Notes under the pieces: model-generated
Told to the model about the DNA's origin: nothing
Seen by the model: only the letters and a program-made list of their open reading frames with translations
The model's database searches: none
Part shown: positions 8,496 through 14,986 of the stretch, piece after piece
Numbering within the stretch: the first letter of the stretch is position 1
Layout of the letters: every line of letters begins with the position of its first letter
Program-made: the position numbers and the translations under genes
NCBI GenBank assembly: GCA_964557845.1
Contig: CAZLBV010000204.1
Coordinates: 1 to 15,774, forward strand
Direction: 5' to 3'
Length of the DNA: 15,774 bases
From: CAZLBV01 sp964557845
Lineage (GTDB): Bacteria; Acidobacteriota; Aminicenantia; Aminicenantales; Aminicenantaceae

Positions 8496-9782
8496 TTATT
8501 TGACTTTCAGTGTTTTCTGGTAAATCTCATCCAGCTCATCGAGGTTGAAACGAATACTGACAATGTAAGGCATGTCACCTTCGGTCCAATGTCCGTAAGT
8601 GGTTGCAATAAAGGTGCTGTCCGGCAGGATTTCGACTCCGGGATAGGCACAATCAGCGTTTTTTTTGTTGTCCATCAGACGAACCCGGTACTGCCCCTCT
8701 TTTCCCATGACGATATCTTCAAAACAGCCAACCCATCCTACCCAATCTCCGTTAGTTGGGCTTATATGAGTGGTGTCCCGGAAAGATATGAATAATCTGC
8801 CGTCAAGAGCATACCGGCCTACATGCCGGTCTCCGGTTAAAGAACCGGGAAGTTCCTGGGGAGTTGACCAGGTTCTTCCTTCATCATCGGAAAAACTGAC
8901 AAAGGAGTTAAATCTTCGGCTGTTTTCTCTCATAAGCATGGCCAGTTTCCGGCCGTCTGGGGAACGGATCACTCCGGGCTCGCAAAGGTGAGCCTCCTTA
9001 TGGGAGAGGATGGCTTCCGGTTCCTCCCAGATTAACCCTCCGTCTCGAGATATGGTCTGATAGATTGTGAACACAGGAGGATTCTCCGGAGTGCTGTTTT
9101 TATGGAAGAAACGGCCATCATCATGAAAAAAAGCCAGGTATTCTCCGTTTTTTAATCGGATACAAGAGGACATGGCAACTATTCCTCCGAAATTCCCGAT
9201 AGGATCAAGCGGGCTCCAGGTAAAGCCTTCATCTTCAGAAACTGCCATTCGGATAGGATAGAGACCGGAAAACAGGATCAAACGTTTTTTTCCTTGTTTG
9301 TCGATGGTGCGGTATATAGTCGGGACCTCACGGGAGGTAGACCAGTTTTCAGGAACAGGCAGCCTCTTGCTCCAGGATAAACCTGCGTCTCTACTACGCT
9401 TCATAACGATCGCCCCCTTTCCATGTCCTTTGGGATAGACGATCAACATATTTCTATTATCTTCCAGGAGGACGGTAGTTGGGTGCCCTAGGTATTGCCC
9501 TGGTTCCCTGTCAACAATGATCTGTCGAAAAGTATCCTGGGATAGATCGATAAGAGGAATAGAATAACCGCGGTTTATTTTATGCGAGTACGATGGAATA
9601 TGTGTTTTGTTACCTTGATCTTCAAATGCTGAGATCTGATGGTTTGAAACCAAAATGGCAGTAAGCAAAAACAAGGGAGAAAAAAATACCCAAAAATTGT
9701 GTTCTGTTGAAAATTTCTGTTTTTTCTTTAATCTTTTAAAAGAAATCGGTAAACTCCCAATTGTCTTTACACTTGTAATCAT
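8496..9782 (-). CDS. Exported sialidase-like protein with four Asp-box (BNR) repeats
   Basis: From ATG 9782 the protein is 428 residues. A basic stretch (KRLKKKQK, 16-23), a hydrophobic segment (about 30-46) and ISA give a signal peptide, though with a long leading part. The rest is a six-bladed beta-propeller of the sialidase superfamily, with Asp-boxes SRDAGLSW (130), SEDEGFTW (182), SRDGGLIW (245) and SDDEGRTW (298). Conserved blocks include GHPTTVLLEDNR, CEPGVIRSPDGRKLA, GDRHVGRYALDGRLF and TTYGHW. The FRIP motif of classical GH33 sialidases is absent, so sialic acid specificity is not assured; it may be another glycosidase on this fold. It precedes the GH20 gene in one operon. The start is uncertain: ATGs at 9794 and 9782 lack ribosome binding sites, and upstream reading overlaps the GGDEF gene. 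Confidence 0.82.
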   Translation of the reverse strand: MITSVKTIGSLPISFKRLKKKQKFSTEHNFWVFFSPLFLLTAILVSNHQISAFEDQGNKTHIPSYSHKINRGYSIPLIDLSQDTFRQIIVDREPGQYLGHPTTVLLEDNRNMLIVYPKGHGKGAIVMKRSRDAGLSWSKRLPVPENWSTSREVPTIYRTIDKQGKKRLILFSGLYPIRMAVSEDEGFTWSPLDPIGNFGGIVAMSSCIRLKNGEYLAFFHDDGRFFHKNSTPENPPVFTIYQTISRDGGLIWEEPEAILSHKEAHLCEPGVIRSPDGRKLAMLMRENSRRFNSFVSFSDDEGRTWSTPQELPGSLTGDRHVGRYALDGRLFISFRDTTHISPTNGDWVGWVGCFEDIVMGKEGQYRVRLMDNKKNADCAYPGVEILPDSTFIATTYGHWTEGDMPYIVSIRFNLDELDEIYQKTLKVK

Positions 9783-9794
9783 ATTATATATCAT
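9766..9794 (+). promoter_or_regulatory. Promoter for GAF-GGDEF gene, overlapping the divergent operon's 5' end
   Basis: TTTACA (9766-9771) and TATCAT (9789-9794), each five of six matches to consensus, are 17 bases apart. The transcript would start about 9801, right at AAGGAG (9800-9805), which stands 7 bases before ATG 9813. The same stretch reads TATAAT on the minus strand at 9788-9783, a likely -10 for the divergent sialidase operon, so the two promoters physically overlap. Confidence 0.5.
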
Positions 9795-9812
9795 ATCAGA
9801 AGGAGAAAAGAC

Positions 9813-10862
9813 ATGGGGAAAAATGTGGACCATGAAAAAAAAATGTATAGAGATTTTGATTACCTGGATGAATTTGTAAGACTTTCGTATTTTGCCGACA
9901 TAGGGATAGGGATTGCAGCCGCCAAATCCATAGAAGAAGGAATGCGAAGGATCATGGATAAGATAGGTGATATCTTTGCTCCTTTGAGTTGGTATCTGGT
10001 TCTTCAGGATAAAAATAGCGGGGAGTTCTATTATAAATTGGTTTTTGGGGTTGGTGCCGGCAGACTGAAAGGAAGCAGATTTCCCAAAGGAGAAGGGACT
10101 ATAGAATGGATATTCAAAAATGAGGCCCCTTTGCTGATAGAAGACATGCGCAAGGATAACAGGTTTTCTTCGAATTTTCACAAGAACACGGGATTCGAGA
10201 TTCGATCGATGGTGGGAGTCCCCCTGAGTGTAAATGATGAAATTGTGGGTGTGATCGAGCTCATTAACAAACAAGATGAAGATGTTTATAACCTAAAGGA
10301 GCTGAAAGTGCTTATCACCATGGCTGAATATGCTGCTCTTACCATAGAAAAGATCTATTATAACAGCGCGCTGCGTGATATTTCCAATGGAGATGCTTTA
10401 ACAGGGGTGTATAACCGCCGGAGTTTTGATACACAGATCGTCCTTGAGATGGAGAGGTGCCGGCGTTACAACCATCCACTTTCTATGATGATTGTCGATG
10501 TTGATGAATTGAAGGGATATAATGAATATCTTGGACCTAAAGGCGGGGATTGGGTACTTAAAGACACTGCCCGGGTCCTGAAGAAATGTTTAAGAAAGAT
10601 CGATATTATCGCGCGTTACCGGGATGATGAATTTGCAGTCATCATGCCCCATACTAGCAGAGAGAACGCAGAAAAAGTGAGGGAAAGGATCATTAATGAT
10701 CTGGAAAAGGAGAATCTGGCTGGAAAAGAAATTCCTTACCGGTTATTTATTGGGATAGGTTCCGCTGAACCGGAAAAAGTGTATGATCTTGTCCGGTTGA
10801 CGGATGAAGATCTATGCAAATGGAAAGAAGAACACAAAAAAGCTGAAAAAAAAGAGAATTGA
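9813..10862 (+). CDS. GAF-GGDEF protein with degenerate RDDEF active site and intact I-site
   Basis: The protein is 349 residues without membrane segments. Residues about 25-180 form a GAF sensor domain (GEGTIEWIFKNEAPLLIED and MVGVPLSVNDEIVGVIEL are typical). Residues about 188-320 form a GGDEF domain opening with DALTGVYNRRSF, retaining metal-ligand Asp229 in VDVDELK and Asn237. The signature is RDDEF (270-274) instead of GGDEF, losing both glycines that hold GTP, and the usual GH of the GHxxGD block is GP. The allosteric RxxD site, RKID at 261-264, stands exactly five residues before the signature, its usual place. The C-terminal A-x-x-AL-x-x-AK-x-x-G helix is also worn (TDEDLCKWKEEHKK). 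I infer weak or no diguanylate cyclase activity and possible c-di-GMP binding. ATG 9813 follows AAGGAG with seven-base spacing. Confidence 0.9.
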   Translation: MGKNVDHEKKMYRDFDYLDEFVRLSYFADIGIGIAAAKSIEEGMRRIMDKIGDIFAPLSWYLVLQDKNSGEFYYKLVFGVGAGRLKGSRFPKGEGTIEWIFKNEAPLLIEDMRKDNRFSSNFHKNTGFEIRSMVGVPLSVNDEIVGVIELINKQDEDVYNLKELKVLITMAEYAALTIEKIYYNSALRDISNGDALTGVYNRRSFDTQIVLEMERCRRYNHPLSMMIVDVDELKGYNEYLGPKGGDWVLKDTARVLKKCLRKIDIIARYRDDEFAVIMPHTSRENAEKVRERIINDLEKENLAGKEIPYRLFIGIGSAEPEKVYDLVRLTDEDLCKWKEEHKKAEKKEN

Positions 10863-10887
10863 CAAATTTATCAAATATCGATACATT
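10859..10887 (+). promoter_or_regulatory. Promoter for tRNA-Gly, overlapping the preceding stop codon
   Basis: TTGACA (10859-10864) is a perfect -35 that includes the TGA stop of the GGDEF gene. After 17 bases comes TACATT (10882-10887), four of six matches to -10. The transcript would start about 10894, leaving a 42-base 5' leader before the tRNA. Confidence 0.6.
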
Positions 10888-10935
10888 TTTTTCCTGTCAA
10901 TGGTCAGAGCACATGTAAGTGATCAGTTCAAGTGA

Positions 10936-11010
10936 GCGGGCATAACTCAGCGGTAGAGTACGAGCTTCCCAAGCTCGGAGTCGCGGGTTCAAATCCCGTT
11001 GCCCGCTCCA
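10936..11010 (+). tRNA. tRNA-Gly, anticodon CCC
   Basis: The 75-base gene folds as a complete cloverleaf. The acceptor GCGGGCA pairs with TGCCCGC, the D arm is ACTC-AGCGGTA-GAGT, and the anticodon arm is CGAGC-TTCCCAA-GCTCG. The anticodon CCC decodes GGG glycine codons. The T arm is GCGGG-TTCAAAT-CCCGT with a G-U first pair. The CCA end is encoded. It stands alone with its own promoter rather than in a tRNA cluster. Confidence 0.97.
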
Positions 11011-11019
11011 TTTTTTTTT
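11011..11019 (+). terminator. T-run terminator of tRNA-Gly
   Basis: Nine consecutive T follow the encoded CCA directly. With the GC-rich acceptor and T stems just upstream this could stop transcription. No separate hairpin is present. Confidence 0.45.
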
Positions 11020-11023
11020 CGCA

Positions 11024-11060
11024 TTGATTGAGAATTACGAGTGATGCATAATCATAATTC
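11024..11060 (+). promoter_or_regulatory. Promoter with overlapping dyad, upstream of the LipM-like gene
   Basis: TTGATT (11024-11029) and CATAAT (11047-11052) are 17 bases apart, a fair sigma-70 promoter with a start near 11059. An imperfect dyad covers the -10: GAATTA (11032-11037) pairs with TAATTC (11055-11060) and TGAT (11042-11045) with ATCA (11051-11054), with four extra bases on the left arm. This could be an operator, although the sequence is AT-rich and chance is possible. Confidence 0.45.
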
Positions 11061-11085
11061 CCTTAGAAGTAAGGATTGAATTATT

Positions 11086-11892
11086 ATGAAAAAATGGGAT
11101 TTGCTCGTGGATGAAATCCCGCTGGATGGTGCCTGGAATATGGCAGTTGATGAATACCTTTTCCGCTCCGTCCAAGAATCTACCCGCACCTTTCTAAGGT
11201 TCTACAGATGGGATCGTCCTACTCTCTCTCTTGGAAATTCTCAAAAGTTGGAAAATGTGCTGGATTGGGATGCCTGTCAAAAGCACGGGATCGATGTGGT
11301 CAGACGGATCACAGGAGGAAAACTGGTCCTGCACCATAGAGAATTAACCTACTGCATTTGTTCATCGGATATAGATATCTTTACCGATACTTTGGGAGGA
11401 TCCTACCGGATGATCTCCGAGGCCTTGGTTCTCGGTCTGAGGAAGATGGGCATCGATGCAGCCCTGGCGGCAGCCACACCCTCCCATTATGCCCGAAGTC
11501 ATTCTCTCTGTTTTTCCGCTCCCGCGCAGAATGAGATCGAGGTTGATGGAAAAAAACTCATTGGAAGTGCGCAGAAAAGAAAAGGTGATTGTTTTCTACA
11601 GCATGGATCCATTCCAACAGAGGAAGATGAATCGCTCCTGCAGGAGGTTTCTTATTTCGATAAACAAAAGGAAAGTATCCAGATGACCTCTCTTCAAACA
11701 CTGTTAAAACATGAGATCACCTTCAAAGAAGCTGTAAACGGCCTGTCCCAGGGTTTTTGCGAATATTTCCGTATAAAATTAAATCCGAGGTCTCTTAGCG
11801 GCAAGGAAAAAGCGGCCATTGAGAATATTCGTCAAGAGAAATACGGGAACTCTGAATGGACAATCAACCGAATTGAATCTGCCAAGTTCTAA
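11086..11892 (+). CDS. LipM/LplA-family octanoyl- or lipoyl-protein transferase
   Basis: The 268-residue protein belongs to the BPL/LplA/LipB acyltransferase fold, which loads octanoate or lipoate onto the lipoyl domains of GcvH and 2-oxoacid dehydrogenases. Family marks are DGAWNMAVDEYLF near 14, FYRWDRPTLSLGNSQ near 39, RRITGGKLVLHHRELTY (73-89) and DGKKLIGSAQKR near 154 followed by LQHGSI. Cys142, in LCFSAPAQNEI, falls at the position of the catalytic cysteine of Bacillus subtilis LipM, which favours an octanoyltransferase over an ATP-dependent ligase. Lys156/157 would match the ligand-binding lysine. Start ATG 11086 has AAGGA about ten bases upstream. No lipA, gcv or dehydrogenase gene is adjacent, so LipM versus LplA rests on sequence only. 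Confidence 0.85.
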   Translation: MKKWDLLVDEIPLDGAWNMAVDEYLFRSVQESTRTFLRFYRWDRPTLSLGNSQKLENVLDWDACQKHGIDVVRRITGGKLVLHHRELTYCICSSDIDIFTDTLGGSYRMISEALVLGLRKMGIDAALAAATPSHYARSHSLCFSAPAQNEIEVDGKKLIGSAQKRKGDCFLQHGSIPTEEDESLLQEVSYFDKQKESIQMTSLQTLLKHEITFKEAVNGLSQGFCEYFRIKLNPRSLSGKEKAAIENIRQEKYGNSEWTINRIESAKF

Positions 11893-11965
11893 TCGTTCTC
11901 CGTTTATTGCTTTTTTTGATTTTTAATGTTACTATTTTTTTGCAATCTGTTATGGGATTCAGTAA

Positions 11966-12868
11966 ATGAATGAGATAGAAGAACTATCAAAACTGGATGC
12001 TAAAAAGCTTCCGGAATTAAAACCTATGCTTTTTGATGACCTTCATCAAAGGGTTTTAAAGAATTTACATTTAGAATTGGGCAGCGGACCAGTGCTCTAT
12101 CTTCTTTCCCCATCATTTTCAGTGATCAATCCTTCTCCCAGTGAATCGATAAACGATTTTATACAAAAAAAGGACAATATACTCTCCTATGTTAAGGAGC
12201 ACATTGTTCAAAGTTTGGCGATCTATTCCAGCTTGCTGGATGTGAACAGCTATTTTATAGAACAGAATAAATTTCTAGTCATCGCCAGATTTAGAGAAAG
12301 GGATTCAGGCGGAAGGCGTTATGAAGTTAAATTTTATACTCACTCGCCCAGGGAGCTTCTATCCAACTATAAGGATAAGATCTATATTGGGAGGGATTTT
12401 ATCGATCTTTTCCAATTCAAGCGTAAAAACTTCGGTGTAAAAGAATTGATAATCTCCTTGAAAGATCAATATGATCTACTTCTGGATAAAGCTGAACAAA
12501 AGCTGAAAGAACCTATGTCCTATAAATCTTTCTTTCAGGAGATCAAAGAATACGTCAATGAAATGCGCAACGAAAGCCTTCAAATCCTCCAATCTCTACC
12601 CCCCTATATTGATTTAAAACAGATCAATCCCAGTGATCTTATAGAGGTAAACGTTCAATACAGAACCATAAATCATTATCTGATCGAGCTTCGGGATGAA
12701 GTGGATGAATTTGAAGACCGTTTATTTGAAAAAAAAGAAACTCATTTCGCCCGGTATGTAACCAAGTATAAAAAAGATCTCACTAATTGCATATCCTATT
12801 TCAATATACGTATCAATGGATATCTTTCGGATATAATTTATAATATTAAGAACAGAAAATCTGAATAG
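11966..12868 (+). CDS. Unrecognised 300-residue cytosolic protein
   Basis: I do not recognise this family. The protein has no signal peptide, no membrane segment and no cysteine cluster. The first 60 residues include an acidic/leucine helix and a glycine-proline turn (LGSGPVLYLLSPSFSVINPSPSE). Residues about 95-125 look like beta strands (NKFLVIARFRERDSGGRRYEVKFYTHS), and residues about 160-300 are strongly helical, rich in Glu, Lys and Leu, suggesting coiled coils or a helical bundle. Its length, balanced charge and codon use look like those of its neighbours, supporting a real gene. ATG 11966 has only a weak GGGA about eight bases upstream. It follows the LipM-like gene by 73 bases and may be cotranscribed with it, but this gives no clear function. 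Confidence 0.65.
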   Translation: MNEIEELSKLDAKKLPELKPMLFDDLHQRVLKNLHLELGSGPVLYLLSPSFSVINPSPSESINDFIQKKDNILSYVKEHIVQSLAIYSSLLDVNSYFIEQNKFLVIARFRERDSGGRRYEVKFYTHSPRELLSNYKDKIYIGRDFIDLFQFKRKNFGVKELIISLKDQYDLLLDKAEQKLKEPMSYKSFFQEIKEYVNEMRNESLQILQSLPPYIDLKQINPSDLIEVNVQYRTINHYLIELRDEVDEFEDRLFEKKETHFARYVTKYKKDLTNCISYFNIRINGYLSDIIYNIKNRKSE

Positions 12869-12937
12869 GTGACATCAACCTTAATATCCCCCTTTTTTAT
12901 CATAACTAACAAGTAATCTTAGCATATCAGTTGATCT

Positions 12938-14236
12938 TTATTCTTCGATCCAAATGGTTCGATAGGATGAGGATAGAAATATGGATGGTTTTTCGCTTTC
13001 CTGTAAAAACGCTTTGTAGATTGTTTCCCCATTGTCTATCTTTTCAGAAGGTGTTTGAGATAAACCCCAATTGATCTTTCCCTTTATATTCTTTACTTCC
13101 AGAGGATATGGGCCGTTCTGGGGACAGTTGAAAATAATATCCGTATAGGTACAGTCAGCCCGTATCGGTCCGGTCAAAGCCAGCGGTGACAAAGTCAGTT
13201 TTCCATGGGCTAGAGTAATGGTTGTTTTCCCTGAGAATTCAATAAGTTCTACATTTTCATAGGATGTATCTATGTTGATGTTTTCAGCATAAATTTTGGC
13301 TGCATAGATCTCTAAATTTTTCCCCTGAACAGTTATGTTTCCTTTGACGTCATTGATCTCGATATGATCATATTTATTGGTTATCTGAACATCCCCGCTG
13401 CAGCTGTTGATATCGATCGGGGAGTGATTGCCAATAATGGTTATTGGGCCGGTTTCTATCAGAGTTATCTGTTTATAGGAGCTTTCAATATCAACTGATC
13501 CTGAGACGTTTTTAGCAAAGACTTTAAGGTTCGACCCTTTTACAACCGCCTCCCGCATTATCTCTTCCAGGTGTATTTCGCCATACCGGCTGTCAATGGA
13601 TACCTTACCTTTGATGTTATTGAGTTTGATATCGGAGTTATTGCTCTCGATCGAGCATCCCGCGCCGGCATTATAGATTTCGATATCTTTGTAACTGTTG
13701 TCCAATACGATCTCTCCTGATGCATCTTGAACGATCACCTCTCCGTGGGGATTGTCTATATTGACACTCCCAACCTTATTAACATGGACTTTTCCATAGG
13801 AATTTTTAACTTGAACATTCATCCCTTCAGGCAACGTTACAGTAAAATCAAGTCTAAACCGTCTCCGCCTGAAATCGGTTCTGTTGGTCGAAAGATGCAA
13901 AGCATCCTGTTCCTCTGTGGGGACAAGCAATAATCTTTCCGATATCTCCTGGGCATCTTTTTCATTACGGCTGTAGATCTTTTTAATCAGGGTGACCGCG
14001 ATCTTATTCTCAGGGCCGCTCTTTATGATCACCTCTCCATGGGCGTTTGTGATCTTCAAGGTCGGCGGGAAGGGAGGATCGAATTCCTGAGATTCCGTGT
14101 ATTTGAATTCATCGTAGTCAAAAAACAGCCCTTCCCCCCAGTCCAAATCCCAGTCCAGTTTTCCGGTTTGTGCGTGGTAGAAGAAGATACCGGCGGCAAT
14201 GATAAAGAGCATGAGAAATATTTCTTTAATCTTCAT
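12938..14236 (-). CDS. DUF4097-type beta-repeat protein with N-terminal membrane segment
   Basis: The protein is 432 residues. Residues about 5-20 are a signal or anchor helix (IFLMLFIIAAGIFFY), followed by an acidic linker and then a long run of short beta repeats of about 20 residues to the end. Turns alternate between an NS/SSY-type motif (NSYGKVHV, DNSYKDIEI, SSYKQITL, TSYENVELI) and a G-x-V/I motif (NIKGKVSID, NVSGSVDIE, DVKGNITVQ). This matches DUF4097/adhesin-like solenoids such as B. subtilis YvlB. It should sit on the outer face of the cytoplasmic membrane or in the periplasm; the biochemical role is unknown. It is last in the ECF-sigma operon, three bases after the small LiaI-like gene, so it is probably induced by the same envelope signal. 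Only a weak ribosome binding site is visible. Confidence 0.8.
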   Translation of the reverse strand: MKIKEIFLMLFIIAAGIFFYHAQTGKLDWDLDWGEGLFFDYDEFKYTESQEFDPPFPPTLKITNAHGEVIIKSGPENKIAVTLIKKIYSRNEKDAQEISERLLLVPTEEQDALHLSTNRTDFRRRRFRLDFTVTLPEGMNVQVKNSYGKVHVNKVGSVNIDNPHGEVIVQDASGEIVLDNSYKDIEIYNAGAGCSIESNNSDIKLNNIKGKVSIDSRYGEIHLEEIMREAVVKGSNLKVFAKNVSGSVDIESSYKQITLIETGPITIIGNHSPIDINSCSGDVQITNKYDHIEINDVKGNITVQGKNLEIYAAKIYAENINIDTSYENVELIEFSGKTTITLAHGKLTLSPLALTGPIRADCTYTDIIFNCPQNGPYPLEVKNIKGKINWGLSQTPSEKIDNGETIYKAFLQESEKPSIFLSSSYRTIWIEE

Positions 14237-14239
14237 GGT

Positions 14240-14446
14240 TCAACTCTGTTTTTTTTCAGTCTCCTCGCTTCTTTCTTTGAGACCGAAGTAAAATTTCCAG
14301 GCCCCCCAGGCGATCAGGACCAGCGGCCACAGCCGGGCGATTATATCCCAGATATCCACATCGATATTCCAGAGGAAAAAGAGAATCCCGATGACGATGA
14401 GAACAATACCCCAACCCAATGTTTCTTTATGTCTGTAGGCTGCCAT
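14240..14446 (-). CDS. Small LiaI/LiaF-like two-helix membrane protein (DUF5668-like)
   Basis: The 68-residue protein has two membrane helices (about 11-25 and 38-55) separated by a short acidic loop. The pattern G-x-x-L-x-x-x-G-x-x-x-x-L-x-N, then LWPL and a G-x-W-K ending, is that of the LiaI-LiaF-like membrane region. It closely resembles the C-terminal part of the gene just upstream (FLMIVGLVLLLANFDV then LWPLIIIIIG), so the two are likely a duplication. Two adjacent ATGs exist; I choose the second (14446) because AGGAGG then stands five bases away rather than two. The upstream stop and this start share one base (TGATG), so translation is coupled. Function is unknown; relatives belong to cell-envelope stress responses. 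Confidence 0.8.
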   Translation of the reverse strand: MAAYRHKETLGWGIVLIVIGILFFLWNIDVDIWDIIARLWPLVLIAWGAWKFYFGLKERSEETEKKQS

Positions 14447-14961
14447 CATGACCTCCTTTCACCATTGTTGGATTCGCCTTTCTGGGAAAGATATTCAGCG
14501 ACCAGCTTAACTCCAATGATGATAATTATGAGGGGCCAGAGATCAAAAATCGTACTGTATCTGATGACATCAAAATTCGCGAGCAGTAAGACCAATCCAA
14601 CTATCATGAGAAAAGCACCCCAGAAAATGGATCCTGATTTGACCAGTTCAGGAACTTCGTCCGCATAGGCTTCCTCTTCGTATCCCTCACCTGCAAGAGT
14701 CTTCATATTGATTCCTTTAGCGGTTTGAACTGCTTCGATGATCTGATAGATGTAAAAGGCGCCTAAACACAGTCCTAGAAAAGGCTGTCCTTCTCCGGTG
14801 GTCTGAAGAGTGACCAGTCCGGCAAAGATCAGGAAAAAGATCAGTGCCTTCTGGGGCTGGCCGTTGTAGAGCTGCCCGGTTCCGAACGGAAAAAAGAAGG
14901 AGAGGACTCCTGCTAAACCCGGTGATTTGGGTGGTTTTTTTACTATAACTTTTTCTTCCAC
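14446..14961 (-). CDS. Multi-pass membrane protein, TM2-like N-terminus plus LiaI/LiaF-like C-terminus
   Basis: Starting at GTG 14961 the protein is 171 residues. I prefer this start because GGAGG lies exactly seven bases upstream, while the further upstream TTG at 15006 overlaps the anti-sigma gene and has no ribosome binding site. The N-terminal half (SPGLAGVLSFFFPFGTGQLYNGQ, then two hydrophobic helices to about 78) resembles TM2/DUF5683-like membrane domains, which start with an SP-x-x-A-x-x-L-S-x-x-x-PG-x-GQ-x-Y pattern. A charged loop (about 80-110, with GYEEEAYADE) follows, then two helices of the LiaI/LiaF type (about 112-130 and 140-158). It lies between the anti-sigma gene (25-base gap) and the small LiaI-like gene. 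I infer a membrane-stress component; no reaction is known. Confidence 0.8.
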   Translation of the reverse strand: MEEKVIVKKPPKSPGLAGVLSFFFPFGTGQLYNGQPQKALIFFLIFAGLVTLQTTGEGQPFLGLCLGAFYIYQIIEAVQTAKGINMKTLAGEGYEEEAYADEVPELVKSGSIFWGAFLMIVGLVLLLANFDVIRYSTIFDLWPLIIIIIGVKLVAEYLSQKGESNNGERRS

Positions 14962-14986
14962 TTTGATACCTCCATATATGTAAAAA

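Noticed and set aside
9783..10274. N-terminal extension of the sialidase-like protein by about 160 residues
   Set aside because: It lies antisense to the well-supported GAF-GGDEF gene, has no ribosome binding site or domain, and would place the signal peptide in the middle of the protein.
11906..11946. ATTGC...GCAAT pair and a weak TTGCTT/TACTAT promoter before the unknown gene
   Set aside because: Short arms in a T-rich tract and poor hexamer matches; likely chance.
14039..14668. A 209-residue plus-strand reading frame
   Set aside because: It runs antisense through three genes of the sigma-factor operon, is low in complexity and proline-rich, and has no ribosome binding site or family signature.
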